Part shown: positions 33,227 to 41,279 of the stretch, piece after piece
Layout: every line of letters starts with the position of its first letter
Position numbering within the stretch: the first letter of the stretch is position 1
Origin: JBMNCQ01 sp049366715
Lineage (GTDB): Bacteria; Bacillota; Peptococcia; Peptococcales; BICA1-8
Length of the DNA stretch: 43,673 bases
Direction of reading: 5' to 3'
NCBI GenBank assembly: GCA_049366715.1
Contig: JBMNCQ010000032.1
Location: 1-43,673 of the forward strand
Translations under genes and position numbers: made by a program
Notes under the pieces: model-generated
What the model was told of the DNA's origin: nothing
Databases searched by the model: none
What the model saw: the letters and a program-made list of their open reading frames with translations, nothing else

Positions 33227-34420
33227 CTAAAATATTCCCAGTTTAGCCAGCTCATCATACTTTTCTGCAGTAATTCCCAGCATTTCTGCCAGAATTTCCT
33301 GAGAATGTTCCCCCAAAAGCGGTGCGGGATTCTCAATTTGTATAGGTGTTTTACTCAGCTTAATTTGATTTCCTGTAATCTTGACCCGGCCGGCTTTAGG
33401 ATGATCAACATCCACGAACATTTCTCTAACCCCCGCGATATGGGGATCTTTTACTACATTCTCAATGGTATTGATCGGAGCGGCCGGAATACCTCGGGCC
33501 AGTATTTTTTCTACGGCTTCCTCACTTGTGTAATCCTTCAGCCATTCTTCAATGATGATTTTCAACTGCTCGTGATTGGTAACCCGTACCGAATTGGTAT
33601 AGAATCTGGCATCCTTTTCTAAATCAGGTCTGCCCATAACTTCACAGAATAGCCGGAACAATTTATCGTTACCGGCACCAATAACCAGGCTTCCGTCTTT
33701 CGCCTTAAATGAATCATAGGGATAAGACGCTTCATACCGGTTGCCGATCCTCTCCGGATTCCGCCCTGTAACCAGATAGATCTGATTGATAATTTCCAGG
33801 GCGGATACCACTGAGTCAACTAATGCGACATCTACTTTTTGTCCTGTTCCTGTCTTCTGCTTGGAAATATAAGCAGACAATACACCGACAGCCATACTGA
33901 CACCGGCTAAAACGTCGGCTATAGCGGTTCCGCTCCGGGTGGGCTCTCCCCCCGGCCAGCCCGTGGTACTCATAAGTCCGCCCATTGCCTGCCCGATAAT
34001 ATCGTAACCTGCCCGGTCTTTATAGGGTCCATAATGACCAAACCCTGATACACAACCGTAAACCAGACCAGGATTGACTTCCCGGAGATCCGTATAGCCC
34101 AGTCCCAATCGCTCCATTACTCCCGGACGATAATTTTCCAGCAAAATATCAGCTTTTTTAATCATCTCTACTAAGATTTCTTTTCCTTTCCTGGACTTCA
34201 AATCCAGGGTAATACTTCTTTTGTTCCGGTTTAAATTCAGATAATATGCACTTTCACCATTCACCATCGGGTAAAATCCCCGGCTGTCATCACCTTTTTG
34301 GGGAAGTTCCACTTTAATCACATTCGCTCCCATATCGGCGAGCAGCATTGAGCAATAAGGTCCTGCCAATACGCGTGTTAAATCGATTACGGTAATTCCC
34401 GCAAGGGCTCCTGTTTTCAT
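33227..34420 (-). CDS. Class III CoA-transferase (CaiB/BaiF family), catalytically intact
   Basis: Moves CoA between an acyl-CoA (often succinyl-CoA) and a free carboxylic acid (397 aa). Family blocks are VIDLTRVLAGPYCSMLLADMG, LNLNRNKRSITLDLK and the catalytic-Asp loop AGYDIIGQAMGGLMS (Asp140). GTG at 34432 abuts its RBS, so the ATG at 34420, 9 nt beyond AGGTG, is preferred. Between a PrpF-like isomerase and a LeuC-like hydratase it probably activates the hydroxylated dicarboxylate (citramalate-like) to its CoA thioester. May form a pair with the second family member at 39997-41112. Confidence 0.9.
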   Translation of the reverse strand: MKTGALAGITVIDLTRVLAGPYCSMLLADMGANVIKVELPQKGDDSRGFYPMVNGESAYYLNLNRNKRSITLDLKSRKGKEILVEMIKKADILLENYRPGVMERLGLGYTDLREVNPGLVYGCVSGFGHYGPYKDRAGYDIIGQAMGGLMSTTGWPGGEPTRSGTAIADVLAGVSMAVGVLSAYISKQKTGTGQKVDVALVDSVVSALEIINQIYLVTGRNPERIGNRYEASYPYDSFKAKDGSLVIGAGNDKLFRLFCEVMGRPDLEKDARFYTNSVRVTNHEQLKIIIEEWLKDYTSEEAVEKILARGIPAAPINTIENVVKDPHIAGVREMFVDVDHPKAGRVKITGNQIKLSKTPIQIENPAPLLGEHSQEILAEMLGITAEKYDELAKLGIF

Positions 34421-34607
34421 AAAAATCGACACCTTCTTTTCATGACTTTACATTTTTCCTGTAAGAAACAACTACATCGTCTATCATAATCTTAATTTTT
34501 GAGACCAGGAGAACTACTCCGCCGCTGCATAGCCATAACAGTTTTTTTAATGCTTAACCATGCTTTCTCCAGGCATCCTTATCATCATCTTGATTGCTTA
34601 GCAGCTT

Positions 34608-34639
34608 CTGTCTGCAGGAAAATTATCTTTTGCAGACAG
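34608..34639 (-). repeat. Hairpin in the gap between prpF-like and CoA-transferase genes
   Basis: CTGTCTGCA (34608-34616) pairs with TGCAGACAG (34631-34639). It lies in a 273-nt gap (34421-34693), which is unusually long for this otherwise compact operon. No ORF with an RBS is visible in the gap. It may be an mRNA processing site. Confidence 0.5.
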
Positions 34640-34693
34640 TCCGCAGTCTTACGGCGATACCGCAAGAATATGCCGACTCTCTCTACGAACCGT

Positions 34694-35854
34694 CTATTTG
34701 ATCCCGGAGGCAGCATAAAAGCTTTCAGGAACAAATAGATGTCCCTCCATGATTGGTCTAACCGTCCTGGAAAAGAAAACCTTCCGCACCGCAACTTCAT
34801 CTGCGGAATCAACCTCTGCAGTAACTTTAATAGAACCGCTGGGATGGCCGATCCGCACATATCCTGCCTGAGGACGGGCTTTAGATACTTCATTGACAAC
34901 TGTTCCCGGTATCAACGCAGCAACTGCTGTAGCTACCGAAGCCGTACCCGGGAACGCTTTATGCATTACCCCTGTTTTAAAAAGTTTTACCGGTCCGTGT
35001 ACCAATCGTGCCACAAAATCACAATCATCAGGAGAGACTTTGGTCCCGGTACCAAAAGTGATATATTCTTGAGATTTGGAAACGGCAACGGTAAAAGGCA
35101 GCAGGTTGGCATCTTTCATCTGCAAAGCCTCGGCTATGACTTCCTGCAATTGACCAAATAATTTATATTTTTCAACAGCTTCGTCCGGAATTTCTGTCCC
35201 TGTCATGCCAAAGTCTTCTGCTCGAACAAAAGCAGTCAAATTACCGATATCAACAACGGATACAGTAATTTCCCTCCCTAACAGGGGCAGGAAGACAGAA
35301 ACGGCAGGAGCATTCATCGGCAAAAGTTTTCCGGTAGTTCCGCCACCGGCTTTAGAATAATCGAGAACAACCTCCGCCCCGGTTCCCGGTACGCCGTCAA
35401 TGGCGTAATCACCGTCGACAGCAGGCTCCCCCTTGCAGATGGGGACATATGCGGTCAGAATACGATTAAGATTGGTATTATGGATTCTTACCGTAGTTAC
35501 CGGCTCCGTTACTCTTACAAAACCTTCCCGGATCGCAAACACGGCCGCTCCCGGTGATAGGTTGCCGCAATTAATATCATAGCTTACCTCCGGCAGTTCA
35601 ACACTAACCTGGACAAAAGTATAATCAATATCCGCATCAGCCCTGGAAGGAGGCCCCATGACACAGCATTTACTTGTTAACAAGTCGGCTCCGCCGATCC
35701 CGTCAATCTGCCTCCTGTCCGGACTGCCGAACATCCTTAAAATCACCTGGTCCCGTTCTCTTTGGTCGGAGGGAAGCTGGTTTTCGTTAATATAGATACC
35801 TTTACTGGTTCCGCCTCTCATTACTAAGGCTCTTAAACTACGTTGTTGCACCAT
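34694..35854 (-). CDS. PrpF/methylitaconate delta-isomerase family protein
   Basis: A 386-aa member of the PrpF (DapF-fold) family that shifts a C=C bond in unsaturated di- or tricarboxylates: 2-methyl-aconitate isomerase PrpF, methylitaconate isomerase Mii, 4-oxalomesaconate tautomerase. Signatures are MRGGTSKGIY at the N-terminus, IDGIGGADLLTSK (Lys), INCGNLSPGAAVFAI and IGHPSGSI. AGGAGG lies 9-10 nt before the ATG. Combined with a LeuCD-type hydratase in the same operon it mirrors the Mii-DmdAB pair of nicotinate fermentation. A role with itaconate or aconitate is also possible. Confidence 0.88.
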   Translation of the reverse strand: MVQQRSLRALVMRGGTSKGIYINENQLPSDQRERDQVILRMFGSPDRRQIDGIGGADLLTSKCCVMGPPSRADADIDYTFVQVSVELPEVSYDINCGNLSPGAAVFAIREGFVRVTEPVTTVRIHNTNLNRILTAYVPICKGEPAVDGDYAIDGVPGTGAEVVLDYSKAGGGTTGKLLPMNAPAVSVFLPLLGREITVSVVDIGNLTAFVRAEDFGMTGTEIPDEAVEKYKLFGQLQEVIAEALQMKDANLLPFTVAVSKSQEYITFGTGTKVSPDDCDFVARLVHGPVKLFKTGVMHKAFPGTASVATAVAALIPGTVVNEVSKARPQAGYVRIGHPSGSIKVTAEVDSADEVAVRKVFFSRTVRPIMEGHLFVPESFYAASGIK

Positions 35855-35956
35855 TAAAATGACCTCCTGTCTATTTATGAATTTTCAGCTTGCGCTAAAC
35901 CTAATCTGCCGGCGGGAAACGGAAATCTTTGCAAATTATCCTGGTTAAAGTCTGCT

Positions 35957-36985
35957 TTAACGTAAGCCTTTCTCTTTAAAATATTTCTCCGCACCAGGAT
36001 GTAAAGGAACATCCGCAGCACCACCCAGGGCTTTATCCGGTGTTAAAAACGCAAAGCCTGCATTTATCTCTTTAAGTTCCTCCAGATTTTCCCAGAAAGC
36101 TTTCGTAATCTGGTAAATAGCCTCTTCATCGGTATCTTTATGGGTAAACAGGACAGAATACCCCTCCCATGTCTTAACGTCGGTATCCTGGCCTTTATAG
36201 GTTCCGCCGGGGATAACACCATAGGACATTGTATTGTTTTGCAGCTGGTTAAACTTTTTAAACTCTTCCTCACCAATTTCCAAAAGCCGGACAGGAACAT
36301 TAGTGGATAGGTCAACCAGCGCCGCATTGCCGATGCTGTAACCATTTGCGGTACCTTCGATCACATTATCTCTTAAGGCATTAAATGTCTCGGCCGTAGT
36401 GAGCTCGAAAATTCTGAAATCATCCCGGGACATGCCGTAGGCTTCCAGCATAGCTTCATTCCGGGTGGAAGTAGCTGTTGCCGGAGAATTGATATTAAAC
36501 TTCCTGCCCTGTAAATCCCGGATCGTGTAGATATCCGAATCCGCCCGTACAACCTGATGCCCATGCTCGACTGCCAGCGCAAATACGAACCTTAAATCTG
36601 CAAATTGCTCTTGCCCGGCAAATTTATCCATTTGATGATATGCCGTATAAATATCATTTGCAGTCTGCAAACCTAAAACGATATCTTTCCCGGCGACTAG
36701 AGCCGTATTTTCATTATAGCCGGCAGTCGCCTGAGCAGAAATTTCAACTACGTTTTGATATTTATTGACAATGTTAGCCAGTCCTACTCCCCATTGATAG
36801 GGACCGGACCCCGAACTGGATGTCCCTACTGCCCATTTAACTGTTTTAGCCGGAACGGCTTCCTTTTCACCGGAACCTGACGGGGCCTCATTTTTCGTAC
36901 CCGGATCCGGAGCACTGCCGCATCCCGCCAGCAAAAGCAGGCAAACCATCGCAACACAAATAAAACCAACGACTTTTCTTTTCAT
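35957..36985 (-). CDS. TAXI-family TRAP transporter solute receptor (lipoprotein)
   Basis: A 342-aa extracytoplasmic receptor of the TAXI class (named after the TRAP-associated extracytoplasmic immunogenic family). The signal peptide ends in the lipobox LLAGC, followed by a low-complexity Gly/Ser/Glu linker. The binding core begins VGTSSSGSGPYQWGVGLANI and contains TAGYNENTALV and NSPATATSTRNEAMLEAYGM. AAAGGGG lies about 8 nt before the ATG. It follows its fused permease gene by 52 nt, the standard pairing for TAXI systems, and is probably the entry point for the cluster's dicarboxylate substrate. Confidence 0.92.
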   Translation of the reverse strand: MKRKVVGFICVAMVCLLLLAGCGSAPDPGTKNEAPSGSGEKEAVPAKTVKWAVGTSSSGSGPYQWGVGLANIVNKYQNVVEISAQATAGYNENTALVAGKDIVLGLQTANDIYTAYHQMDKFAGQEQFADLRFVFALAVEHGHQVVRADSDIYTIRDLQGRKFNINSPATATSTRNEAMLEAYGMSRDDFRIFELTTAETFNALRDNVIEGTANGYSIGNAALVDLSTNVPVRLLEIGEEEFKKFNQLQNNTMSYGVIPGGTYKGQDTDVKTWEGYSVLFTHKDTDEEAIYQITKAFWENLEELKEINAGFAFLTPDKALGGAADVPLHPGAEKYFKEKGLR

Positions 36986-37037
36986 CCTAAAATCCCCTTT
37001 CGTTATTTGAATATTTTTACTTTTCCGAAAGCACTGA

Positions 37038-39035
37038 TTATATGGTACTTTCGAAAGCTTTATTTTTCAGAAGAGATTCCTGGGCCAGCTTTTCAGCTTG
37101 ATATTTCTTGTAAGAAATTAACATTGTACTGCCGACAACAATCATCCCCACCAGATCTGTTAATGATTCGGGAAATATCAGGCATACCGCACCAACAAAC
37201 AGCGCCAGCCGTTCCAGCTTGCCGCACCGGGTAAATACCCAGCCCTGAATTGCTCCCGCCATGGCTAATGTGCCTAAACAGGCGGAGAAAAATGATGTAA
37301 CGATAAATACCGGCTCTCCCATCAGCAGCAAGGAGGGATTCACCAGATAGCCAAAGGCAACCAAATAGGTAGCAGACCCGAAAACGGTTCCCTTGATTGC
37401 CGTTTTCCAGAAGTCGGCACCGGCAATACCTGAAGCAACAGCGGCAACAACTGCAACAGGCGGTGTAGACCCTGATTTAATCGCAAAGAAGAATAAAAAC
37501 AGGTGGGCAGCTAAGACAGGGAAACCTGCTCCTACCAAAGTGGGTGCTACAAACATGGCGACCAGTGAATATGCGATGGGTGTAGTCATCCCCGACCCCA
37601 AAATCAAGGTAATAAAAACACTGATAAAAACAATACCGATGGTTGTTCCTCCGGCTAATTTCACCAGAACATCACTAAGCCTTGCACCCAGGCCCGTAAT
37701 GACAACCGCCTGGGATACCATCCCCAGGCCCGCTAAAATCGCGACAATACCGGCCACATCCCTTACACCTTTTTCTACAATTTCAATGATTTTAGCTAAA
37801 GACATCCTGGTATGAGATCTGATCTGGGCAGCAATGATCGTAGTCATAATACAGAATAATCCGGCATACATCGCTGTATTGGACTTGACCATCAAGAGAT
37901 AAAATAACAGCACAATGGGTACCATTACATGCCAGCCTTCACCCAGTACCTTTTTCCAATCAGGGATATCTTCCTTGGCAAGTCCCTTTATGCCATTTTT
38001 CTTGGCTTCAAAGTGAACGATAAAAAAAGCATTAAAAAAATAAAGAAACGCGGGAATAATCGCGGCGATCGCTATCGTGGAGTAAGATATTCCCGTCATC
38101 TCCGCCATCAGAAAAGCCGCCGCTCCCATTACCGGAGGCATTAGCTGGCCCCCTTCGGATGCCGTAACTTCAACGGCTGCAGCCACATGAGGCTTAAATC
38201 CCAGCTTCTTCATCAGGGGAATCGTAATGGAGCCTGTTGTTACAACGTTACTAATTGAGCTGCCGGACACACTTCCCATTGCGGCACTGCCGATAACAGC
38301 CGTTTTAGCCGCACCACCGTCATGGTGCCCGACAAGCCCGTTAGCCAAAGACATCAGATACTGACTGGCACCTGTCCCAATTAGTGTTGCTCCGAAAAGC
38401 ATGAACATAAACAGATAAGTTGAAGCAACAGACAACCCTAAACCGAAGATACCTTCTTCGATAAAAGCAGTGAGAAAAATCAAACGCTTAAGGCTCATCC
38501 CCGGATGATTAAAGATACCGGGCAAATAAGGACCAAACATCGTATAAATCATCCCCAAAACTGCCAGGATAAAGAAGGTCGTACTTGTTCTGCGGGTTGC
38601 TTCCAACACGCAGAGAAGAATAAGTATTCCTAAAAATATCTCCCAATTTTTAAGGGAGGTTGCCCCCATAGCTCCTAAAATCCTGTCATAGAACATAACG
38701 ACATATCCCAGGGAAATCACTGCCGCACCAATAAATATCCAGTCAATGACCTTACAGAATGTTTTATATTTGCCTTTTTTACCTATTTTTAAAGATCCTT
38801 CCGAAGAAAAGAAAATAAATAACATGACGACCAGAAACAGCGCTCTATGGACAATAGTGGTTTTATAAGGACCATAAATTGTCGCATAAAACATATATAA
38901 AGTGAATACTACGGCAAGAACCGTGATGAATTTGCTCAGTAGTTTGGGGGGCGGGGATTCCGGTAAGGATGAATTCGTATTTTCCGATATTTCACCCTTG
39001 AAAGTGATTCGGTTGATGTCAGATATCTCGGACAT
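37038..39035 (-). CDS. TRAP transporter fused 4TM/12TM permease
   Basis: A single 665-aa membrane protein joining the DctQ-like and DctM-like parts, as usual for TAXI-TRAP systems. Many helices are visible. The DctM-like part has AVIGSAAMGSVSGSSISNVVTTG, split as GSAAMGSVSG and SSISNVVTTGSITIPLMKK, EGGQLMPPVMGAAAFLMAEM, and a mirror GSGMTTPIAYSLVA / KSGSTPPVAVVAAVASG. GAGGAG precedes the ATG by about 10 nt. It precedes the TAXI receptor in the operon. Confidence 0.93.
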   Translation of the reverse strand: MSEISDINRITFKGEISENTNSSLPESPPPKLLSKFITVLAVVFTLYMFYATIYGPYKTTIVHRALFLVVMLFIFFSSEGSLKIGKKGKYKTFCKVIDWIFIGAAVISLGYVVMFYDRILGAMGATSLKNWEIFLGILILLCVLEATRRTSTTFFILAVLGMIYTMFGPYLPGIFNHPGMSLKRLIFLTAFIEEGIFGLGLSVASTYLFMFMLFGATLIGTGASQYLMSLANGLVGHHDGGAAKTAVIGSAAMGSVSGSSISNVVTTGSITIPLMKKLGFKPHVAAAVEVTASEGGQLMPPVMGAAAFLMAEMTGISYSTIAIAAIIPAFLYFFNAFFIVHFEAKKNGIKGLAKEDIPDWKKVLGEGWHVMVPIVLLFYLLMVKSNTAMYAGLFCIMTTIIAAQIRSHTRMSLAKIIEIVEKGVRDVAGIVAILAGLGMVSQAVVITGLGARLSDVLVKLAGGTTIGIVFISVFITLILGSGMTTPIAYSLVAMFVAPTLVGAGFPVLAAHLFLFFFAIKSGSTPPVAVVAAVASGIAGADFWKTAIKGTVFGSATYLVAFGYLVNPSLLLMGEPVFIVTSFFSACLGTLAMAGAIQGWVFTRCGKLERLALFVGAVCLIFPESLTDLVGMIVVGSTMLISYKKYQAEKLAQESLLKNKAFESTI

Positions 39036-39065
39036 TAGAACATATCTCCTCCTCTGTGAAAATTT

Positions 39066-39983
39066 TTAAGCCTGGGCAGAACAGTTTTTTAAGTCATAAG
39101 CTTTACCTGCCTTTAAAATATAACTATCGCTGTGTCCTACCACCTCCTTAATTTTTTTAGCAGCATGAATCACTTTATCTAGATTTACCCCTGTCTCAAC
39201 ACCCATTAAATCCAGCATATGTATGACATCTTCGGTAGCTACATTTCCTGTTGCTCCGGGTGCATAAGGACATCCTCCTAATCCCGCCGCTGCCCCGTCA
39301 ATTATTTGGGCTCCGGCCCTTATGCCGGCAAAAATATTGGCCAAAGCCATCCCCCTTGTATTGTGAAGATGGAGAGCAATCTCCAAATCCGGAAAGATAT
39401 CTAAGAGATGGGCAACGGTATCATGGACCCGGATGGGATCAGCGGTTCCTATGGTGTCGGCAATGCTTATCTCCGTAAGCCCCCACTCCACATAATGCCG
39501 AAGCATCCACAGAACGCGTTCAAGAGGCACTTGGCCCTCAAAAGGACATCCGAAGGCAACGGCCACTCCCGGCGTAATTACACAATCATACCCTGCCTGC
39601 AGGCATTCTTTTAAACTTTGCAAAGATTCTTGGGTTGTAGCCCTAACATTATTTAAGTTATGGGTATCCGTAGCGGAAATAACAAATTCCACATTTTTCA
39701 CACCTGCTGCCACCGCTCTCTCTAAACCTTTACGATTTGCAACCAAAGCTGAATAAGTAACCCCTGAAACATGTTTTATCCTTTGCGCTACTTCCTCCGC
39801 ATCTTTAAGGTTGGGGATAGCGGCGGGATGTACAAATGCCGTATATTGAATATCCGCAAATCCGCATTCCGAGAGCATATTAATGATTTCAATTTTTTTC
39901 TCCGTGGCGATGAATTGCTGTTCCATTTGAAAGCCGTCCCGGGGACAAACTTCCCTTATTTTTATTTTTGCGGGATACTCCAC
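39066..39983 (-). CDS. HMG-CoA lyase-like (HMGL) family enzyme, probable citramalyl-CoA-type lyase
   Basis: A metal-dependent TIM-barrel enzyme that cleaves a 3-hydroxy-3-methyl acyl-CoA by retro-aldol reaction (305 aa). Catalytic features are IREVCPRDGFQME (Arg and Asp kept, but the usual GPRDGLQNE is altered to CPRDGFQME), HLHNTRGMALAN (metal His pair) and the essential Cys in GLGGCPYAPGATGNVATED (Cys238). The ATG at 39989 sits 1 nt from AAAGGAG; GTG at 39983 is 7 nt away and is preferred. Between two CoA-transferase genes of a dicarboxylate cluster, citramalyl-CoA or dimethylmalyl-CoA are more likely substrates than HMG-CoA. Confidence 0.87.
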   Translation of the reverse strand: MEYPAKIKIREVCPRDGFQMEQQFIATEKKIEIINMLSECGFADIQYTAFVHPAAIPNLKDAEEVAQRIKHVSGVTYSALVANRKGLERAVAAGVKNVEFVISATDTHNLNNVRATTQESLQSLKECLQAGYDCVITPGVAVAFGCPFEGQVPLERVLWMLRHYVEWGLTEISIADTIGTADPIRVHDTVAHLLDIFPDLEIALHLHNTRGMALANIFAGIRAGAQIIDGAAAGLGGCPYAPGATGNVATEDVIHMLDLMGVETGVNLDKVIHAAKKIKEVVGHSDSYILKAGKAYDLKNCSAQA

Positions 39984-39996
39984 TGCCATTCTCCTT

Positions 39997-41112
39997 TCAA
40001 ATTACCTTTAATTTTTGCAATAGCTCATATTCCACTTCTGATATATCCAGTTCAGATCTATATACTTCCCGGTTATGTTCACCAAGAGCCGGGCCGGCAT
40101 GGCGGACCGTACAAGGGGTTTTGGAAAAGAAAGGAAATATATTCGGCATATTTATTTTTCCTAAGCCGGGATGCTCAATACTGATGGTGTCCTGCCGTAT
40201 TCTTAACTCCTCATTTCCGCCAATATCTGCAATACGATTAACAGGAGCAGCCGGTATACGATTGATATCCAATAACCGGCAGATTTCTTCCAAGGTAAAT
40301 CCTTGAACCCACTTGCCGACAATCTTTACTAACAAGTCATTGTTTTTAACCCTTAACTGATTGTTTTCAAATTTTTCGTTGCTGATCAGATCCCCCCTTT
40401 TCATTACTTCTGCTAATCTCTCCCAGATTATTTGCGTGCTTGCTGCAATAACAATCCACTTGTCATCTTTCGTCCGGAAAATATCGCTGGGACTGACCGC
40501 ATCATTAAGCGTAAAGTTTACCGGCGGATTTTTACCATGGCGGCTTTGTTCATTTATTACGCCGTCTAATAATCTAACTAAGGGATCATATAAAGATACA
40601 TCCACAATCTGCCCTTCTTTTTGACTACACTTTAATACCGACGTTAAAGAACTTAAGCCTCCTATCACACCAAACAAACCTGCGATGTAATCAGAAAGTG
40701 AAAAAGAACAATCTGTTTCACTATAACCGGAAGTACGGATTAGAATCACCCGGGGATTAATTTTGTTCATCACATTGTAGTCAATACCACATTTTTCAGC
40801 TCTGCCATCCCGAAAATTCTCAATAACGATATCGGTAGTTTTCAGCAATGACAAAAATATTTCTTTTCCCGGACCGGCTTGTAAATCAAGAGAAATAGAA
40901 CGTTTATTGCGGGCAATGGTTGGCCATCTTAGTGATTCGCCATTAACATCCGGCCGGGATTTTCGAAGAGGATCACCGCTGCCGGGCAGCTCTACTTTAA
41001 TTACATCTGCTCCATAATCCGCCAGTAATGAGCCTGCAAAAGACCCGGATATGGTATTTGTTAATTCTAAGACTCTGATATTTTTTAACGGTCCTGTTCT
41101 TGTGATTTGCAT
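39997..41112 (-). CDS. Class III CoA-transferase family protein lacking the catalytic Asp loop
   Basis: A CaiB/BaiF-family protein (371 aa) with the N-terminal VLELTNTISGSFAGSLLADYG, IARNKRSISLDLQ and C-terminal GPALGEHNREV blocks. Compared with the intact paralogue at 33227-34420, 29 residues are missing between TSGYSETD and SLSDYIAGL, exactly where the catalytic Asp loop (YDIIGQAMGG) should be. No frameshift is present, so it is an in-frame loss. It may be a non-catalytic partner of the intact paralogue, as in two-subunit class III enzymes, or be decaying. GTG at 41124 abuts its RBS; I use ATG 41112. First gene after the -24/-12 promoter. Confidence 0.85.
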   Translation of the reverse strand: MQITRTGPLKNIRVLELTNTISGSFAGSLLADYGADVIKVELPGSGDPLRKSRPDVNGESLRWPTIARNKRSISLDLQAGPGKEIFLSLLKTTDIVIENFRDGRAEKCGIDYNVMNKINPRVILIRTSGYSETDCSFSLSDYIAGLFGVIGGLSSLTSVLKCSQKEGQIVDVSLYDPLVRLLDGVINEQSRHGKNPPVNFTLNDAVSPSDIFRTKDDKWIVIAASTQIIWERLAEVMKRGDLISNEKFENNQLRVKNNDLLVKIVGKWVQGFTLEEICRLLDINRIPAAPVNRIADIGGNEELRIRQDTISIEHPGLGKINMPNIFPFFSKTPCTVRHAGPALGEHNREVYRSELDISEVEYELLQKLKVI

Positions 41113-41166
41113 GATTATGAACACTCCTATTTTTCAAAGTCCCTGAAAACTTCTAAAAATAATATT

Positions 41167-41183
41167 TGCAAATATTATGCCAG
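41167..41183 (-). promoter_or_regulatory. Sigma-54 (-24/-12) promoter of the dicarboxylate operon
   Basis: On the minus strand CTGGCATAATATTTGCA: GG and GC doublets are 10 nt apart, matching the YTGGCA-N6-TTGCA consensus. It is about 55 nt before the CoA-transferase start and directly downstream of a PrpR-type activator gene. Confidence 0.8.
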
Positions 41184-41220
41184 CTGCCAAAACTCATAAA
41201 ATTCCTGATTTTATCATTTC

Positions 41221-41266
41221 TGAAACAAAAAATGAAACAAATTGTTAAACAATTTGTTTCATTTTT
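41221..41266. promoter_or_regulatory. Palindrome with TGAAACA repeats: enhancer site and/or activator-gene terminator
   Basis: A 39-nt perfect palindrome (19-bp arms, 41228-41266, centre 41247) contains TGAAACA (41233-41239) and its complement TGTTTCA (41255-41261). A third TGAAACA lies at 41221-41227. The centre is about 90 bp upstream of the predicted start, a normal enhancer distance. It also sits 13 nt after the activator stop and is followed on the minus strand by six T residues, so it could double as a terminator. Confidence 0.6.
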
Positions 41267-41279
41267 CTATATGGTATTT

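Noticed and set aside
34585..34899. 104-codon minus-strand ORF bridging the prpF-like end and the gap
   Set aside because: Out of frame with the prpF-like gene and unrelated to its C-terminus, which is complete; no RBS.
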